Shown in pieces: positions 7,020 to 14,815 of a stretch of 55,508 bases of DNA. The notes beneath the pieces were generated by a model. The model ran no database searches, was not told the origin of the DNA, and worked only from the letters and a program-made list of their open reading frames with translations. Within the stretch, counting starts at the first letter, position 1. Every line of letters starts with the position of its first letter. Position numbers and translations under genes: made by a program. The stretch lies in contig VGIF01000003.1 in NCBI GenBank assembly GCA_016868015.1, positions 1 through 55,508 of the forward strand, written 5' to 3'. Source of the DNA: Betaproteobacteria bacterium (lineage in GTDB: Bacteria; Pseudomonadota; Gammaproteobacteria; Burkholderiales; SG8-41).

Positions 7020-9707
7020 CTAAGCGGGCGGCGCGGCGTCTTGCAACTTCAGACGTAACGCCACCACGCCCGGTTCGTCACCCGCTTGCAGCGCAAAGCC
7101 ACACTCGCGCGCCAGCGCCAGCATGCCATCATTGTTGCGCAGTGTGATCGCGGTTAACGCGCCGGTGCCGCGAGCGCGGCTATAGGCGATGATTTTTTGC
7201 ATCAGCCGCGTGCCCAGGCCGCGGCCCTTGAGATCGGAGCGCACCAATATCGCGAACTCGGCTTCGGTGTTATCCGGGTTGGCGATGGTGCGCACCACGC
7301 CTAGGGTTTGCGCGTGGGGCGTGCCGTCATCGGCGCTGGCGATAAACGCCATTTCGCGGTCGTAGTCGATCTGGGTAAAGCGCGCGAGCTGCGTGCCGGT
7401 AATGGTGCGCACCGCGTGAAAAAAACGCATTTGCAAATCCTGCGCGTCGACCTGGTCGAGAAAGCGCGCGTGCGCGGGTGCGTCTTCCGGGCGGATCGGG
7501 CGCAGCACAAGGTCGCGCCCGGCAATGTTGACGCGTTCGCCAAGCTCGTTGGGATAAGGCCGTATCGCCAAACGATCGCTGCCGCGTTGCGCGGCGGGCG
7601 TGACGCGGATGCGCGCATCGAGCGCGATCACGCCCTTCTCATCGGCGAGCAGCGGGTTGATGTCGATCTCGGCGATGTCGGCGATATCCACCATCAACTG
7701 CGACAGTTGCACCAATGCGAGTTCGACCGCTCCACGTTTCACCGGCGGGCGATCGCGATAACCCTGAAGCAGTTTGGACACCCGCGTGCGCGAAATCAAA
7801 TCCGCGGCCAGCGTCAGATTCAACGGCGGCAACGCCATCGCGCGGTCCGCCACTACCTCCACCGCCACGCCGCCCTGGCCGAACAGCATCACCGGGCCGA
7901 ACACCGAATCGACGGCGGCGCCGGCGATGGTTTCCACCGCGTTGGGGCGCACGATCATTTCCTGCACGGTGAAACCGGCGAGCGTGGCGTGCGGCGCGCG
8001 TTCGGTAAGCCGCCGCGCCATCGCTTGTGCGGCGTGGCGCACTTCCTCGGCATTGGCGAGATTTAACGCTACACCGCCGACATCGGATTTGTGCGTGACT
8101 TGCGGCGAATCGATCTTCAAAGCCACCGGAAAACCGATTTGCGCCGCGACGTTCACCGCGTCGTCCACGTTCGCCGCGCTTTGCGTACGCACGACGGGAA
8201 TACGATACGCCGCCAGCACGCGCCGCGCTTCGCGTTCGCTTAACCACGCGCGGCCCGCGGCGAGCGCCTCGGTCACCGCCGCGCGCGCGGCCGCGACATC
8301 GGACGTGAAATCAGCCGACATCGACGGCGGAATTTCCATCAACAACTGCTGGTTGCGTTGGTAATTGGCGAGCTGCAAAAACGCCGCCACCGCTTGCTCC
8401 GGCGTGTCGTAACAGGGGATGCCCGCCGCCTCGAAAAAGCGCCGCGCGTGCGCCACCGCGTCCACGCCCAGCCAGCACGCCAGCACGCGCTTGCCCTTGG
8501 CGAGCGGCGCGCACGCGCGCGCGATCTCCTGCGCCACGGTGATCGCGGTGGGTACATAAATGAACAGCACCGCGTCGCAGGCGTCATCGTCGAGCAACGC
8601 CGACAGCGCCGCGACATAACGCGGGGTTGACGCGTCACCAACGATATCCACCGGGTTGCCGTGCGACCAGGTCACCGGCAACGCGGCATCGAGCCGCGCG
8701 ATGGTTTGCGGGCTTAGCGCCGCCAGCGTACCGCCGGCGAGCGACAGGGCATCAGCCGCCATCACCGCCGGGCCGCCGCCGTTGGTCATGATCGCCAGGC
8801 ATTTGCCCGCCACCGGTTGCGCGCGCGCCAGCGTTTGCACCGTGTCAAAGAGCTCCTGGATGGTGTTCACGCGCAGCATGCCGGCGCGTCTTAATGCCGC
8901 ATCGTAAACGTCGTCCGCACCCGCCAGCGCGCCGGTGTGCGAGGCCGCGGCGCGCGCGCCTTCCGGGGCGCGGCCCGCTTTCACCACCAGCACCGGTTTG
9001 TTGCGCGCGGCGGCGCGCGAAGCCGACATGAATTTGCGCGCGGCGCCAATCGATTCGGCGTAGAGCAAAATCGCGCGGGTTTGGGGGTCGCTCGCCAAAT
9101 AATCGATGACATCGCCGAAGTCGACATCGGCCGCATCCCCCAGCGAAATAAAATGCGAAAAGCCGATGCCACGCAACTTCGCGCTATCGAGCACCGCGGT
9201 GGTGAGCCCGCCCGATTGCGAGACGAACGCAATGCCGCCCGCGTCGGCGGTGGTATGCGCGAAACTCGCATTCAAACCGATGCCCGGCACCAGCAGCCCC
9301 ACGCAGTTCGGCCCGAGAATGCGCAACAGATAAGGCCGCGCCGCATCGCGCATCGCTTGCACGATGCTGTTGCCCTGATCGTCACGCGCGCGCGCCACGC
9401 CGCCGGTGATCACCACCGCCGCGCGCGTACCGCGTTCACCCAGGGCGCGGATCAATCCCGGCAAGGTCGGCGGCGGCGTGGCGATCACCGCGAGATCGGG
9501 CGTTTGCGGCAACTGCGCCACATCGGCGTAGGCGCGCTCGCCCATCACCGTGCGATGACGCCGGTTTAGCGCGTAGATGGGGCCGCTAAAACCGCCCTCG
9601 CGCATGTTGCGAAACACCGTCGCCCCGACGCTGCCCGAGCGGTCAGACGCACCGATCACCGCCACCGATCGCGGCGCGAACATCAAATGCAGATTGCGAA
9701 TACTCAT
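7020..9707 (-). CDS. ADP-forming acyl-CoA synthetase fused to GNAT acetyltransferase (Pat/YfiQ-like)
   Basis: 895 residues. Order of domains: CoA-binding Rossmann domain (VAVIGASDRSGSVG, residues 15-28); succinyl-CoA-ligase-like domains with SHTGALAG near residue 260, which carries the phospho-histidine in active ADP-forming enzymes; ligase domain with TNGGGPAVMAADAL; ATP-grasp domain with FPVALKIDSPQVTHKSDVGG (about 530-550) and EIDINPLLA; and a C-terminal GNAT domain (about 725-890) with LKGRGLGTRLM as the acetyl-CoA loop. E. coli YfiQ/PatZ has this architecture, lacks the ligase histidine and acetylates lysines such as those on acetyl-CoA synthetase. Here the histidine motif is kept, so ligase activity is possible. 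Pat-like regulation of CoA metabolism fits the neighbouring CoA-transferase. Confidence 0.88.
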   Translation of the reverse strand: MSIRNLHLMFAPRSVAVIGASDRSGSVGATVFRNMREGGFSGPIYALNRRHRTVMGERAYADVAQLPQTPDLAVIATPPPTLPGLIRALGERGTRAAVVITGGVARARDDQGNSIVQAMRDAARPYLLRILGPNCVGLLVPGIGLNASFAHTTADAGGIAFVSQSGGLTTAVLDSAKLRGIGFSHFISLGDAADVDFGDVIDYLASDPQTRAILLYAESIGAARKFMSASRAAARNKPVLVVKAGRAPEGARAAASHTGALAGADDVYDAALRRAGMLRVNTIQELFDTVQTLARAQPVAGKCLAIMTNGGGPAVMAADALSLAGGTLAALSPQTIARLDAALPVTWSHGNPVDIVGDASTPRYVAALSALLDDDACDAVLFIYVPTAITVAQEIARACAPLAKGKRVLACWLGVDAVAHARRFFEAAGIPCYDTPEQAVAAFLQLANYQRNQQLLMEIPPSMSADFTSDVAAARAAVTEALAAGRAWLSEREARRVLAAYRIPVVRTQSAANVDDAVNVAAQIGFPVALKIDSPQVTHKSDVGGVALNLANAEEVRHAAQAMARRLTERAPHATLAGFTVQEMIVRPNAVETIAGAAVDSVFGPVMLFGQGGVAVEVVADRAMALPPLNLTLAADLISRTRVSKLLQGYRDRPPVKRGAVELALVQLSQLMVDIADIAEIDINPLLADEKGVIALDARIRVTPAAQRGSDRLAIRPYPNELGERVNIAGRDLVLRPIRPEDAPAHARFLDQVDAQDLQMRFFHAVRTITGTQLARFTQIDYDREMAFIASADDGTPHAQTLGVVRTIANPDNTEAEFAILVRSDLKGRGLGTRLMQKIIAYSRARGTGALTAITLRNNDGMLALARECGFALQAGDEPGVVALRLKLQDAAPPA

Positions 9708-9788
9708 CGGAATGTCACTACACTTTCGCTTAAAGATTACGCCGCGACAATGACAGACGTACGGCTGTTGGCCGTTGATTCATGTCAA

Positions 9789-9820
9789 AATAAAATATTC
9801 AATTAAATCAAATACTTAAG
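9789..9820 (+). repeat. AT-rich border element, copy 3
   Basis: Reads AATAAAATATTCAATTAAAT then CAAATACTTAAG, a full-length consensus copy. It is between the divergent acyl-CoA ligase and aat genes, pointing toward aat and ending 40 bases before its ATG. Confidence 0.88.
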
Positions 9821-9860
9821 TATAACCACCGTTTCGGCGCCGCGCGGCTAAAATTCACCC

Positions 9861-10565
9861 ATGATTCCCTGGCTCGATCAGAACTCACCGTTTCCGCCGC
9901 TCGCGCGCGCGTTGCAGGAGCCCAACGGTTTGCTCGCCGCCGGCGGCGATTTATCCGCCGCGCGTTTGATCGAGGCCTACAAACACGGCATCTTCCCATG
10001 GTATAGCGACCATCAGCCGCTTTTGTGGTGGAGCCCCGATCCGCGCATGGTGTTGGTGCCGGCGCAACTCAAAGTATCGCGCTCGCTCGGCAAACGCCTG
10101 CGCCGAAACGATTTTGAAATCCGCGTCGACACGCAGTTTGCCACGGTGATGCACGCCTGCGCCGCGCCGCGCATGAGTCAATCAGGCACGTGGATCACCG
10201 ATGACATGGTGGCGGCGTACCGTGAACTGAATCAACGCGGTCTTGCGCATTCGGTGGAAACCTGGATCGGCGGCGAACTCGCGGGCGGTTTGTACGGCGT
10301 GGCGATAGGCCGCATGTTCTACGGCGAATCGATGTTCACGCGCGTGCCCGACGCCTCGAAAATCGCGCTGGTGGCGCTGGCCCAACAGCTGCAACGCTGG
10401 GATTTCGGCCTGATCGACTGCCAGATGAAAACCGCGCATCTCGCCTCGCTCGGCGCGCGCGAAATCCCGCGCGCGGATTTTGTGCGCCGTCTCCAAGTCT
10501 TGGTAAACTGTGAGCCACCGCGACACTGGCGATTCGATGACGATGTGTTAAGGGCGTTTGTATAA
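9861..10565 (+). CDS. aat: leucyl/phenylalanyl-tRNA--protein transferase
   Basis: 234 residues, normal length. It transfers Leu or Phe from aminoacyl-tRNA to proteins with N-terminal Arg or Lys, marking them for ClpS-ClpAP degradation in the N-degron pathway. The family motif around [21 protein letters not shown] (residues 46-66), the [18 protein letters not shown] core and LIDCQ near residue 185 are all present. The bpt gene, a second N-degron transferase, starts 7 bases downstream, a pairing usual in betaproteobacteria. AT element copy 3 lies in the leader. Confidence 0.96.
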   Translation: MIPWLDQNSPFPPLARALQEPNGLLAAGGDLSAARLIEAYKHGIFPWYSDHQPLLWWSPDPRMVLVPAQLKVSRSLGKRLRRNDFEIRVDTQFATVMHACAAPRMSQSGTWITDDMVAAYRELNQRGLAHSVETWIGGELAGGLYGVAIGRMFYGESMFTRVPDASKIALVALAQQLQRWDFGLIDCQMKTAHLASLGAREIPRADFVRRLQVLVNCEPPRHWRFDDDVLRAFV

Positions 10566-10571
10566 CCGAAC

Positions 10572-11297
10572 ATGACTTATTTGACCGAGTTCCCGCTCTC
10601 GGTGCTGCAGTTTTATGCCACCGCGCCGTATCCGTGCAGTTATTTGCCGGAGCGCCTGGCACGCTCGCAAGTCGCGACACCCAGCCACCTGATCGACAGC
10701 GCCGTTTACAGCGAATTGATGCGCGCGGGTTTTCGCAGGAGCGGCGCGTTTACCTATCGGCCGCACTGCGATCATTGCCAGGCGTGCGTGCCGGTGCGCA
10801 TCGTCGTTGATGAATTTTCGCCCGGCCGCACCCAGCGCCGCTACGCCAGGCGCCACGGCGCGCTCGCCACGCACATGCTGGATCTCACCTACCGCGCCGA
10901 ACACTATGCGCTGTATTTGCGCTACCAATCCAGCCGCCACAGCGGCGGCGGCATGGATCAGGATAGCCGCGAGCAGTACCGGCATTTTTTGTTGCAAAGC
11001 AATTTGAAGTCGCGCTTGATCGAATTTCGCGATCAAGGCCGGCTGCGCATGGTGAGCATCCTTGACCAATTGGCCGACGGCATTTCTTCGGTTTATACGT
11101 TTTTCGATCCCGATGTGGCGGGGGCGAGTTTCGGCACCTATAACATCCTGTGGCAAATCGAATTGTGCCGCAAACTGGGCTTGCCGTATTTGTATCTGGG
11201 CTACTGGATCAAACAAAGCCGCAAGATGGCCTACAAGATTCAGTTTCAGCCGATCGAGGGGCTGGTGGATAACCGGTGGCAAGCGCTTAAAGCGTAG
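10572..11297 (+). CDS. bpt: aspartate/glutamate leucyltransferase
   Basis: 241 residues. Bpt adds Leu to proteins with N-terminal Asp or Glu, feeding the same ClpS pathway as Aat. Key features are [14 protein letters not shown] near the N-terminus, the cysteine cluster [13 protein letters not shown] (about residues 60-72), and the C-terminal [22 protein letters not shown] region. It is related in fold to eukaryotic arginyltransferases (ATE), and older annotation calls it arginyl-tRNA-protein transferase. The 7-base gap to aat indicates one operon. A large inverted repeat follows the stop codon. Confidence 0.95.
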   Translation: MTYLTEFPLSVLQFYATAPYPCSYLPERLARSQVATPSHLIDSAVYSELMRAGFRRSGAFTYRPHCDHCQACVPVRIVVDEFSPGRTQRRYARRHGALATHMLDLTYRAEHYALYLRYQSSRHSGGGMDQDSREQYRHFLLQSNLKSRLIEFRDQGRLRMVSILDQLADGISSVYTFFDPDVAGASFGTYNILWQIELCRKLGLPYLYLGYWIKQSRKMAYKIQFQPIEGLVDNRWQALKA

Positions 11298-11300
11298 AAG

Positions 11301-11385
11301 GATGGGTGGAGGGCGCAGGCCGTAACCCATCGCGACGGGTGCTAAAAATGAAGGACGTGATGGGTTACGCTTCGCTCCACCCATC
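11301..11385. repeat. GATGGGTGGAG palindromic element
   Basis: Nested inverted repeats: outer arms GATGGGTGGAG (11301-11311) and CTCCACCCATC (11375-11385), inner arms CGTAACCCATC (11321-11331) and GATGGGTTACG (11359-11369). It fills the bpt-ald gap and could act as a terminator or processing hairpin. Similar GATGGGT...ACCCATC elements are common dispersed repeats in proteobacteria. Confidence 0.8.
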
Positions 11386-11400
11386 CTGCAGGGGCCTCTC

Positions 11401-12513
11401 ATGAAAATCGGCGTTCCCAAGGAAATCAAAAACCACGAATACCGCGTCGGCGTCACGCCCGACGGCGCGCGCGCGCTGGCCGCGGCGGGCCATGCGGTGC
11501 TGGTGCAAACCGGGGCCGGCGCGCGCGTGGGTTTCGCCGATGCGCAATACGCCGCCGCGGGCGCGCACATCGTGGCCACGCCGCACGAGGTTTACGCCTG
11601 CGACATGGTGATCAAGGTCAAGGAATTGCAGCGCGCCGAATTTGCGCTGCAGCGGCCGGGGCTTATTTTGTATTGCTACCAGCACTTCGCGCCGGATCGC
11701 GAATTGCTCGATGCGGCGTTGGGTAGCGGCGTCACCGGCATTGCGTATGAAACGGTGAGCGCGCCCGATGGCAGTTTGCCGCTGCTAACGCCGATGTCGG
11801 CGATCGCCGGACGCCTTGCGCCACAAGTCGGTGCGTGGGCCTTGCAAATGGCGAACGGGGGCAGCGGCGTGCTGTTGGGCGGCGTACCGGGCGTGCTGCC
11901 CGCGCGCGTGTTGATCGTCGGCGGCGGCATCGTCGGCGGCAACGCCGCGCGCATCGCGCTGGGCATGGGCGCGGAGGTGACGCTGATCGACCGCAGCGCG
12001 GCCAGGCTTGCGCATCTCGAAGACGTGTTCGGCGCACGTTTAAAAACCGCGATTTCCGACGCGCCCACGATCGAAGCGCTGGCGGCCGCGGCCGACCTCA
12101 TTATCGGCGCGGTACTGCTGCCGGGCAAACTTGCGCCGCGGTTGATCCGCCGCGCCGATCTAAAACGCATGCGGCCGGGCTCGGTGATCGTCGATGTCGC
12201 CATCGACCAGGGCGGCATTTGTGAAACCTCGCGCCCGACCTCGCACAGCGAGCCGCTCTACGTCGAGGAAGGCATCGTGCACTACTGCGTGCCCAACATG
12301 CCCTCGGCGGTGGCGCGTACGGCCACGCTGGCGTTAACCCAGGCAACGCTGCCGCTCGCACTTGACATCGCCAACCGCGGGCTAAACGCCGCGCTCGCCG
12401 CCAACCCGGGCCTGCGCCCCGGTGTGCAAACGTATCAAGGCAAAGTCACCCATGCCGATCTCGCGCAGGATAGCGGGCGCGCGTATACCGCGCTCGATAC
12501 ATTGTTATCGTAA
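11401..12513 (+). CDS. ald: alanine dehydrogenase
   Basis: 370 residues, normal length. Catalyses NAD-dependent oxidative deamination of L-alanine to pyruvate and ammonia, or the reverse. The N-terminus [20 protein letters not shown] is characteristic. Catalytic Lys74 (in IKVKELQ) and His95 (in YCYQHFAPD) are present, with a Rossmann motif [19 protein letters not shown] at about 168-187 and the VDVAIDQGG segment. The ATG at 11401 has a GGGG ribosome site just after the upstream hairpin. The stop codon overlaps the rsxB start (TAATG), so the two are translationally linked even though their functions are not obviously connected. Confidence 0.95.
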   Translation: MKIGVPKEIKNHEYRVGVTPDGARALAAAGHAVLVQTGAGARVGFADAQYAAAGAHIVATPHEVYACDMVIKVKELQRAEFALQRPGLILYCYQHFAPDRELLDAALGSGVTGIAYETVSAPDGSLPLLTPMSAIAGRLAPQVGAWALQMANGGSGVLLGGVPGVLPARVLIVGGGIVGGNAARIALGMGAEVTLIDRSAARLAHLEDVFGARLKTAISDAPTIEALAAAADLIIGAVLLPGKLAPRLIRRADLKRMRPGSVIVDVAIDQGGICETSRPTSHSEPLYVEEGIVHYCVPNMPSAVARTATLALTQATLPLALDIANRGLNAALAANPGLRPGVQTYQGKVTHADLAQDSGRAYTALDTLLS

Positions 12514-13169
12514 TGCCGCGCACTGGTGAAATCGACGTTAGCGACGTTAGCGACGCTAGCGACACGATCGACGCGATCGACGCGCTGCTGCCGCAGACGC
12601 AATGCGGCCAGTGCGGCTACGCCGGTTGCCGGCCGTATGCGCGGGCGCTCGCCGCGGGCGCGGCGCACATCAATCGTTGTCCGCCCGGCGGCGATGACGT
12701 GATCAACGATCTCGCACGCTTACTCAACGTCGCGGTGAAGCCGCTTGATACCTCATGCGGCATGCCCAAGCCGCCGGCGCTCGCCTTCATCGACGAAGCC
12801 TGGTGCATCGGTTGCACGCTGTGCATTCAAGCCTGCCCGGTGGACGCCATCGCCGGCGCGGCGAAGTTGATGCACACGGTGATCGCGGCTGAATGCACCG
12901 GCTGCGAGTTGTGCATAGCGCCGTGTCCGGTGGATTGCATTCAGATGGTCGCGGACGAACGCGCACAAGATCGCGAGGCGCGGCTCGCGCGCGCTAACCA
13001 CTGGCGCGCCCGCCATCAGGCGCGGCAATCACGCTTGGGCGTGGCAGGCGCGCCGCCCGCCACTCCCCCAGCGCAAGCGCCCACTGCCACCGGTCCCAAA
13101 CAGGCAGCCATCGCACGCGCCCTGGCGCGCGCTCAAGCCCGTATTACGAAAAAACAAAAATCTCAATAA
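12513..13169 (+). CDS. rsxB: RsxB/RnfB-like ferredoxin, soluble form
   Basis: 218 residues. Three iron-sulfur sites are visible: a Fe4S4 domain with Cys31, Cys34, Cys39 and Cys56, and a double 4Fe-4S ferredoxin with Cys98/101/104/108 and Cys128/131/134/138. RnfB is the electron-carrying subunit of the Rnf/Rsx membrane complex, but this protein lacks the usual N-terminal membrane anchor and no other rnf gene is nearby, so it is probably a soluble carrier. Instead of an anchor, residues 8-25 are a D-x-S/D-x-I tripeptide repeat made by a 9-bp DNA repeat. The C-terminal 60 residues are Ala/Pro/Arg-rich. Its partner reaction is unknown. The nth gene follows, as is common in this group. Confidence 0.88.
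   Translation: MPRTGEIDVSDVSDASDTIDAIDALLPQTQCGQCGYAGCRPYARALAAGAAHINRCPPGGDDVINDLARLLNVAVKPLDTSCGMPKPPALAFIDEAWCIGCTLCIQACPVDAIAGAAKLMHTVIAAECTGCELCIAPCPVDCIQMVADERAQDREARLARANHWRARHQARQSRLGVAGAPPATPPAQAPTATGPKQAAIARALARAQARITKKQKSQ
12534..12587 (+). repeat. 9-bp tandem repeat inside rsxB
   Basis: Six 9-bp units: gacgttagc, gacgttagc, gacgctagc, gacacgatc, gacgcgatc, gacgcgctg. They encode [18 protein letters not shown]. The sequence is close to the intergenic array at 3007-3069, so a repeat type usually found between genes has entered a coding region. Confidence 0.88.
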
Positions 13170-13182
13170 AACAAATACTTAC
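13153..13182 (+). repeat. AT-rich border element, copy 4 (overlaps rsxB stop)
   Basis: Reads ACAAAAATCTCAATAAAACA then AATACTTAC. The rsxB stop codon TAA (13167-13169) lies within the CAATAAAA block, so the last codons of rsxB are part of the element. It points toward nth and ends 20 bases before its ATG. Confidence 0.8.
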
Positions 13183-13201
13183 AAAAACATACTGTCTGTT
13201 T

Positions 13202-13846
13202 ATGAATGCCACCAAGCGCCGCGCCATCTTCGAACGTTTTCAGCAAGCGAATCCCGAGCCGCGCGGCGAGTTGCATTACCAAACACCGTTCGAATTGTTG
13301 GTGGCGGTGATCTTGTCGGCGCAGGCCACCGACAAAAGTGTCAACGCCGCCACCGACAGGCTCTACCCGGTGGCGAACACGCCGCGCGCGATTTTGAAAC
13401 TCGGGCAAAAGGGGCTGGAGCAGTACATCAAAACCATCGGGCTATATCGCACCAAGGCGAAAAACGTGCTCGCCACCTGCAAGATATTGTTGGATGAGCA
13501 TGGCGGCGAGGTGCCGCGTTCGCGCGAAGCGCTGCAAGCGCTGCCCGGCGTCGGGCGCAAAACCGCCAACGTGGTTTTGAATATCGCGTTTGGCGAGCCC
13601 ACCATCGCGGTCGACACGCATATCTTCAGGATCGGCAACCGCACCGGTATCGCGCCCGGCAAGACGCCGCTCGATGTCGAGCAAAAACTACTGAAGTTCG
13701 TGCCGGCGCAATTCAAGTTGCACGCGCACCACTGGCTTATACTGCACGGGCGTTATGTGTGCATGGCGCGCGCGCCGAAATGCGGGCAATGTCTGATTCG
13801 CGAATGGTGCGAATTCAAGGAGAAAACCGCGAATAGTGAAACGTGA
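13202..13846 (+). CDS. nth: endonuclease III
   Basis: 214 residues. A DNA glycosylase/AP lyase that removes oxidised pyrimidines in base-excision repair. The helix-hairpin-helix LPGVGRKTANVVLN carries catalytic Lys120, and Asp138 sits in VDTHIFRIGNRTG, the same numbering as the E. coli enzyme. The C-terminal 4Fe-4S cluster ligands are Cys187, Cys194, Cys197 and Cys203 (C-x6-C-x2-C-x5-C). AT element copy 4 forms most of the short gap from rsxB. The gene converges on two cytochrome genes, with a hairpin terminator between. Confidence 0.97.
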   Translation: MNATKRRAIFERFQQANPEPRGELHYQTPFELLVAVILSAQATDKSVNAATDRLYPVANTPRAILKLGQKGLEQYIKTIGLYRTKAKNVLATCKILLDEHGGEVPRSREALQALPGVGRKTANVVLNIAFGEPTIAVDTHIFRIGNRTGIAPGKTPLDVEQKLLKFVPAQFKLHAHHWLILHGRYVCMARAPKCGQCLIREWCEFKEKTANSET

Positions 13847-13866
13847 AATGAGAAACGAAAAATAGC

Positions 13867-13887
13867 CGTGGCATCGAGCCACGTTTT
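13867..13887. terminator. rho-independent terminator after nth
   Basis: CGTGGC-atcga-GCCACG stem followed by TTTT, nested within outer arms GTGAAACGT (13837-13845) and ACGTTTCAC (13888-13896). It sits between the convergent nth and cytochrome genes and could work in both directions. Confidence 0.65.
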
Positions 13888-13899
13888 ACGTTTCACCAA

Positions 13900-14223
13900 C
13901 TACCGAAACGTCGCCAACCCCTGTTGCCGCGAGTAAAACGCGGCAAGGTCTTCCATGTCGCGCAGCGTCAGCGGTTTGGCCATCGGCGCCATGATGGCAT
14001 TTTTGCGCGTGCCGTTTTGGTAGGCCAGTAACGCTTTCACCAGGTAGTCGGCGTGTTGGCCGGCGAGGCGCGGGGTGTCGGGGGTGTTGGGGGAATTGCC
14101 GTCGGCGCCATGACAGGCGGCACAGGTTTTGGATTTTTCCTTACCCGCCGACGGGTTGCCGGCATAAGCGGCGCCGCTCGCCAACCACGCCGCCGCGCAC
14201 ATCAAGACTATCCATTTTTTCAT
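13900..14223 (-). CDS. periplasmic monoheme cytochrome c (c553/c4 type)
   Basis: 107 residues from the ATG at 14223, which has AAGGG seven bases upstream and gives a clean signal peptide (MKKWIVLMCAAAWLASGAAYA); a longer start at 14250 is less likely. One heme site, CAACH (Cys34, Cys37, His38), with a Met ligand probably in IMAPMAKPL. This is a small class I cytochrome of the c553/c4 group, carrying electrons in the periplasm to terminal oxidases or reductases. It is 10 bases downstream of a related cytochrome gene, and the two likely form an operon. Confidence 0.87.
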   Translation of the reverse strand: MKKWIVLMCAAAWLASGAAYAGNPSAGKEKSKTCAACHGADGNSPNTPDTPRLAGQHADYLVKALLAYQNGTRKNAIMAPMAKPLTLRDMEDLAAFYSRQQGLATFR

Positions 14224-14233
14224 TTTTTCACCC

Positions 14234-14587
14234 TTATTTCGCCGCGACATTGCCCGGGCCCGCGGCGTAGTAAGCGGCGAGGTCCGCCATGTCTTGATCG
14301 CTCAAGCCGGCGGCAACGCCACGCATGCTGGGGTGGTTACGCTCGCCGGAGCGATACGCTTGCAGCGACTTGGCGATGTAGGCGGCGTTTTGGCCGCCGA
14401 TTTTGGGCACGTGATACACCTCCGGGAATGCCGTCTTATAGCCGGAGAGACCGTGGCAACCCACGCACATGGAATTTTTCTGGGCGCCCGCGGCGGCATC
14501 TCCCGCTGGTGTTTGCGCCAGCGCGCCGGCGCCGGCCATGGCCGCGGCGATGCCCCACACCGCGTGCACTACGTGCAATCTCATCAT
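14234..14587 (-). CDS. periplasmic monoheme cytochrome c (second)
   Basis: 117 residues with a signal peptide ending near ALAQ (residue 24-25). One heme motif, CVGCH (Cys41, Cys44, His45), followed by GLSGYKTAFPEVYHVPKIGGQ; the axial Met is likely in HPSMRGVAAGL. It resembles one half of a diheme cytochrome c4. The partner gene immediately downstream encodes a similar single-heme protein, so the pair may act together in place of a two-domain c4. Confidence 0.87.
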   Translation of the reverse strand: MMRLHVVHAVWGIAAAMAGAGALAQTPAGDAAAGAQKNSMCVGCHGLSGYKTAFPEVYHVPKIGGQNAAYIAKSLQAYRSGERNHPSMRGVAAGLSDQDMADLAAYYAAGPGNVAAK

Positions 14588-14610
14588 CGTGTTATTCCCG
14601 CGCTATGTCC

Positions 14611-14649
14611 TGGAACGTGTTGAAACGTGTTGATCCGTATTGAACGTAT
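14611..14649 (+). repeat. degenerate 10-bp tandem repeat
   Basis: Four units: tggaacgtgt, tgaaacgtgt, tgatccgtat, tgaacgtat. It lies between the divergent cytochrome and SulP genes, where it could be either a regulator-binding array or a neutral minisatellite. The remaining bases to 14815 show no gene. Confidence 0.7.
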
Positions 14650-14815
14650 TCTTTGGAAACCCGAAAGCCGGATTGTCTCGGAGACTAGGCAAAACCATCC
14701 GGCGCCTGAATCCTCGAGTTGCTCCTCGCGTTGTTGCTTTTTTGGCTCATTCCGAGCGGCGAAATTATACCCGAAAATCTCCCTTTCGTTGCCCCCAAGC
14801 GCCCTATCGCAGATA

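Noticed and set aside
14627..14815. 63-residue N-terminal extension of the SulP protein
   Set aside because: The extension lies over the tandem repeat and upstream leader and has no family counterpart; ATG 14816 gives the normal start.
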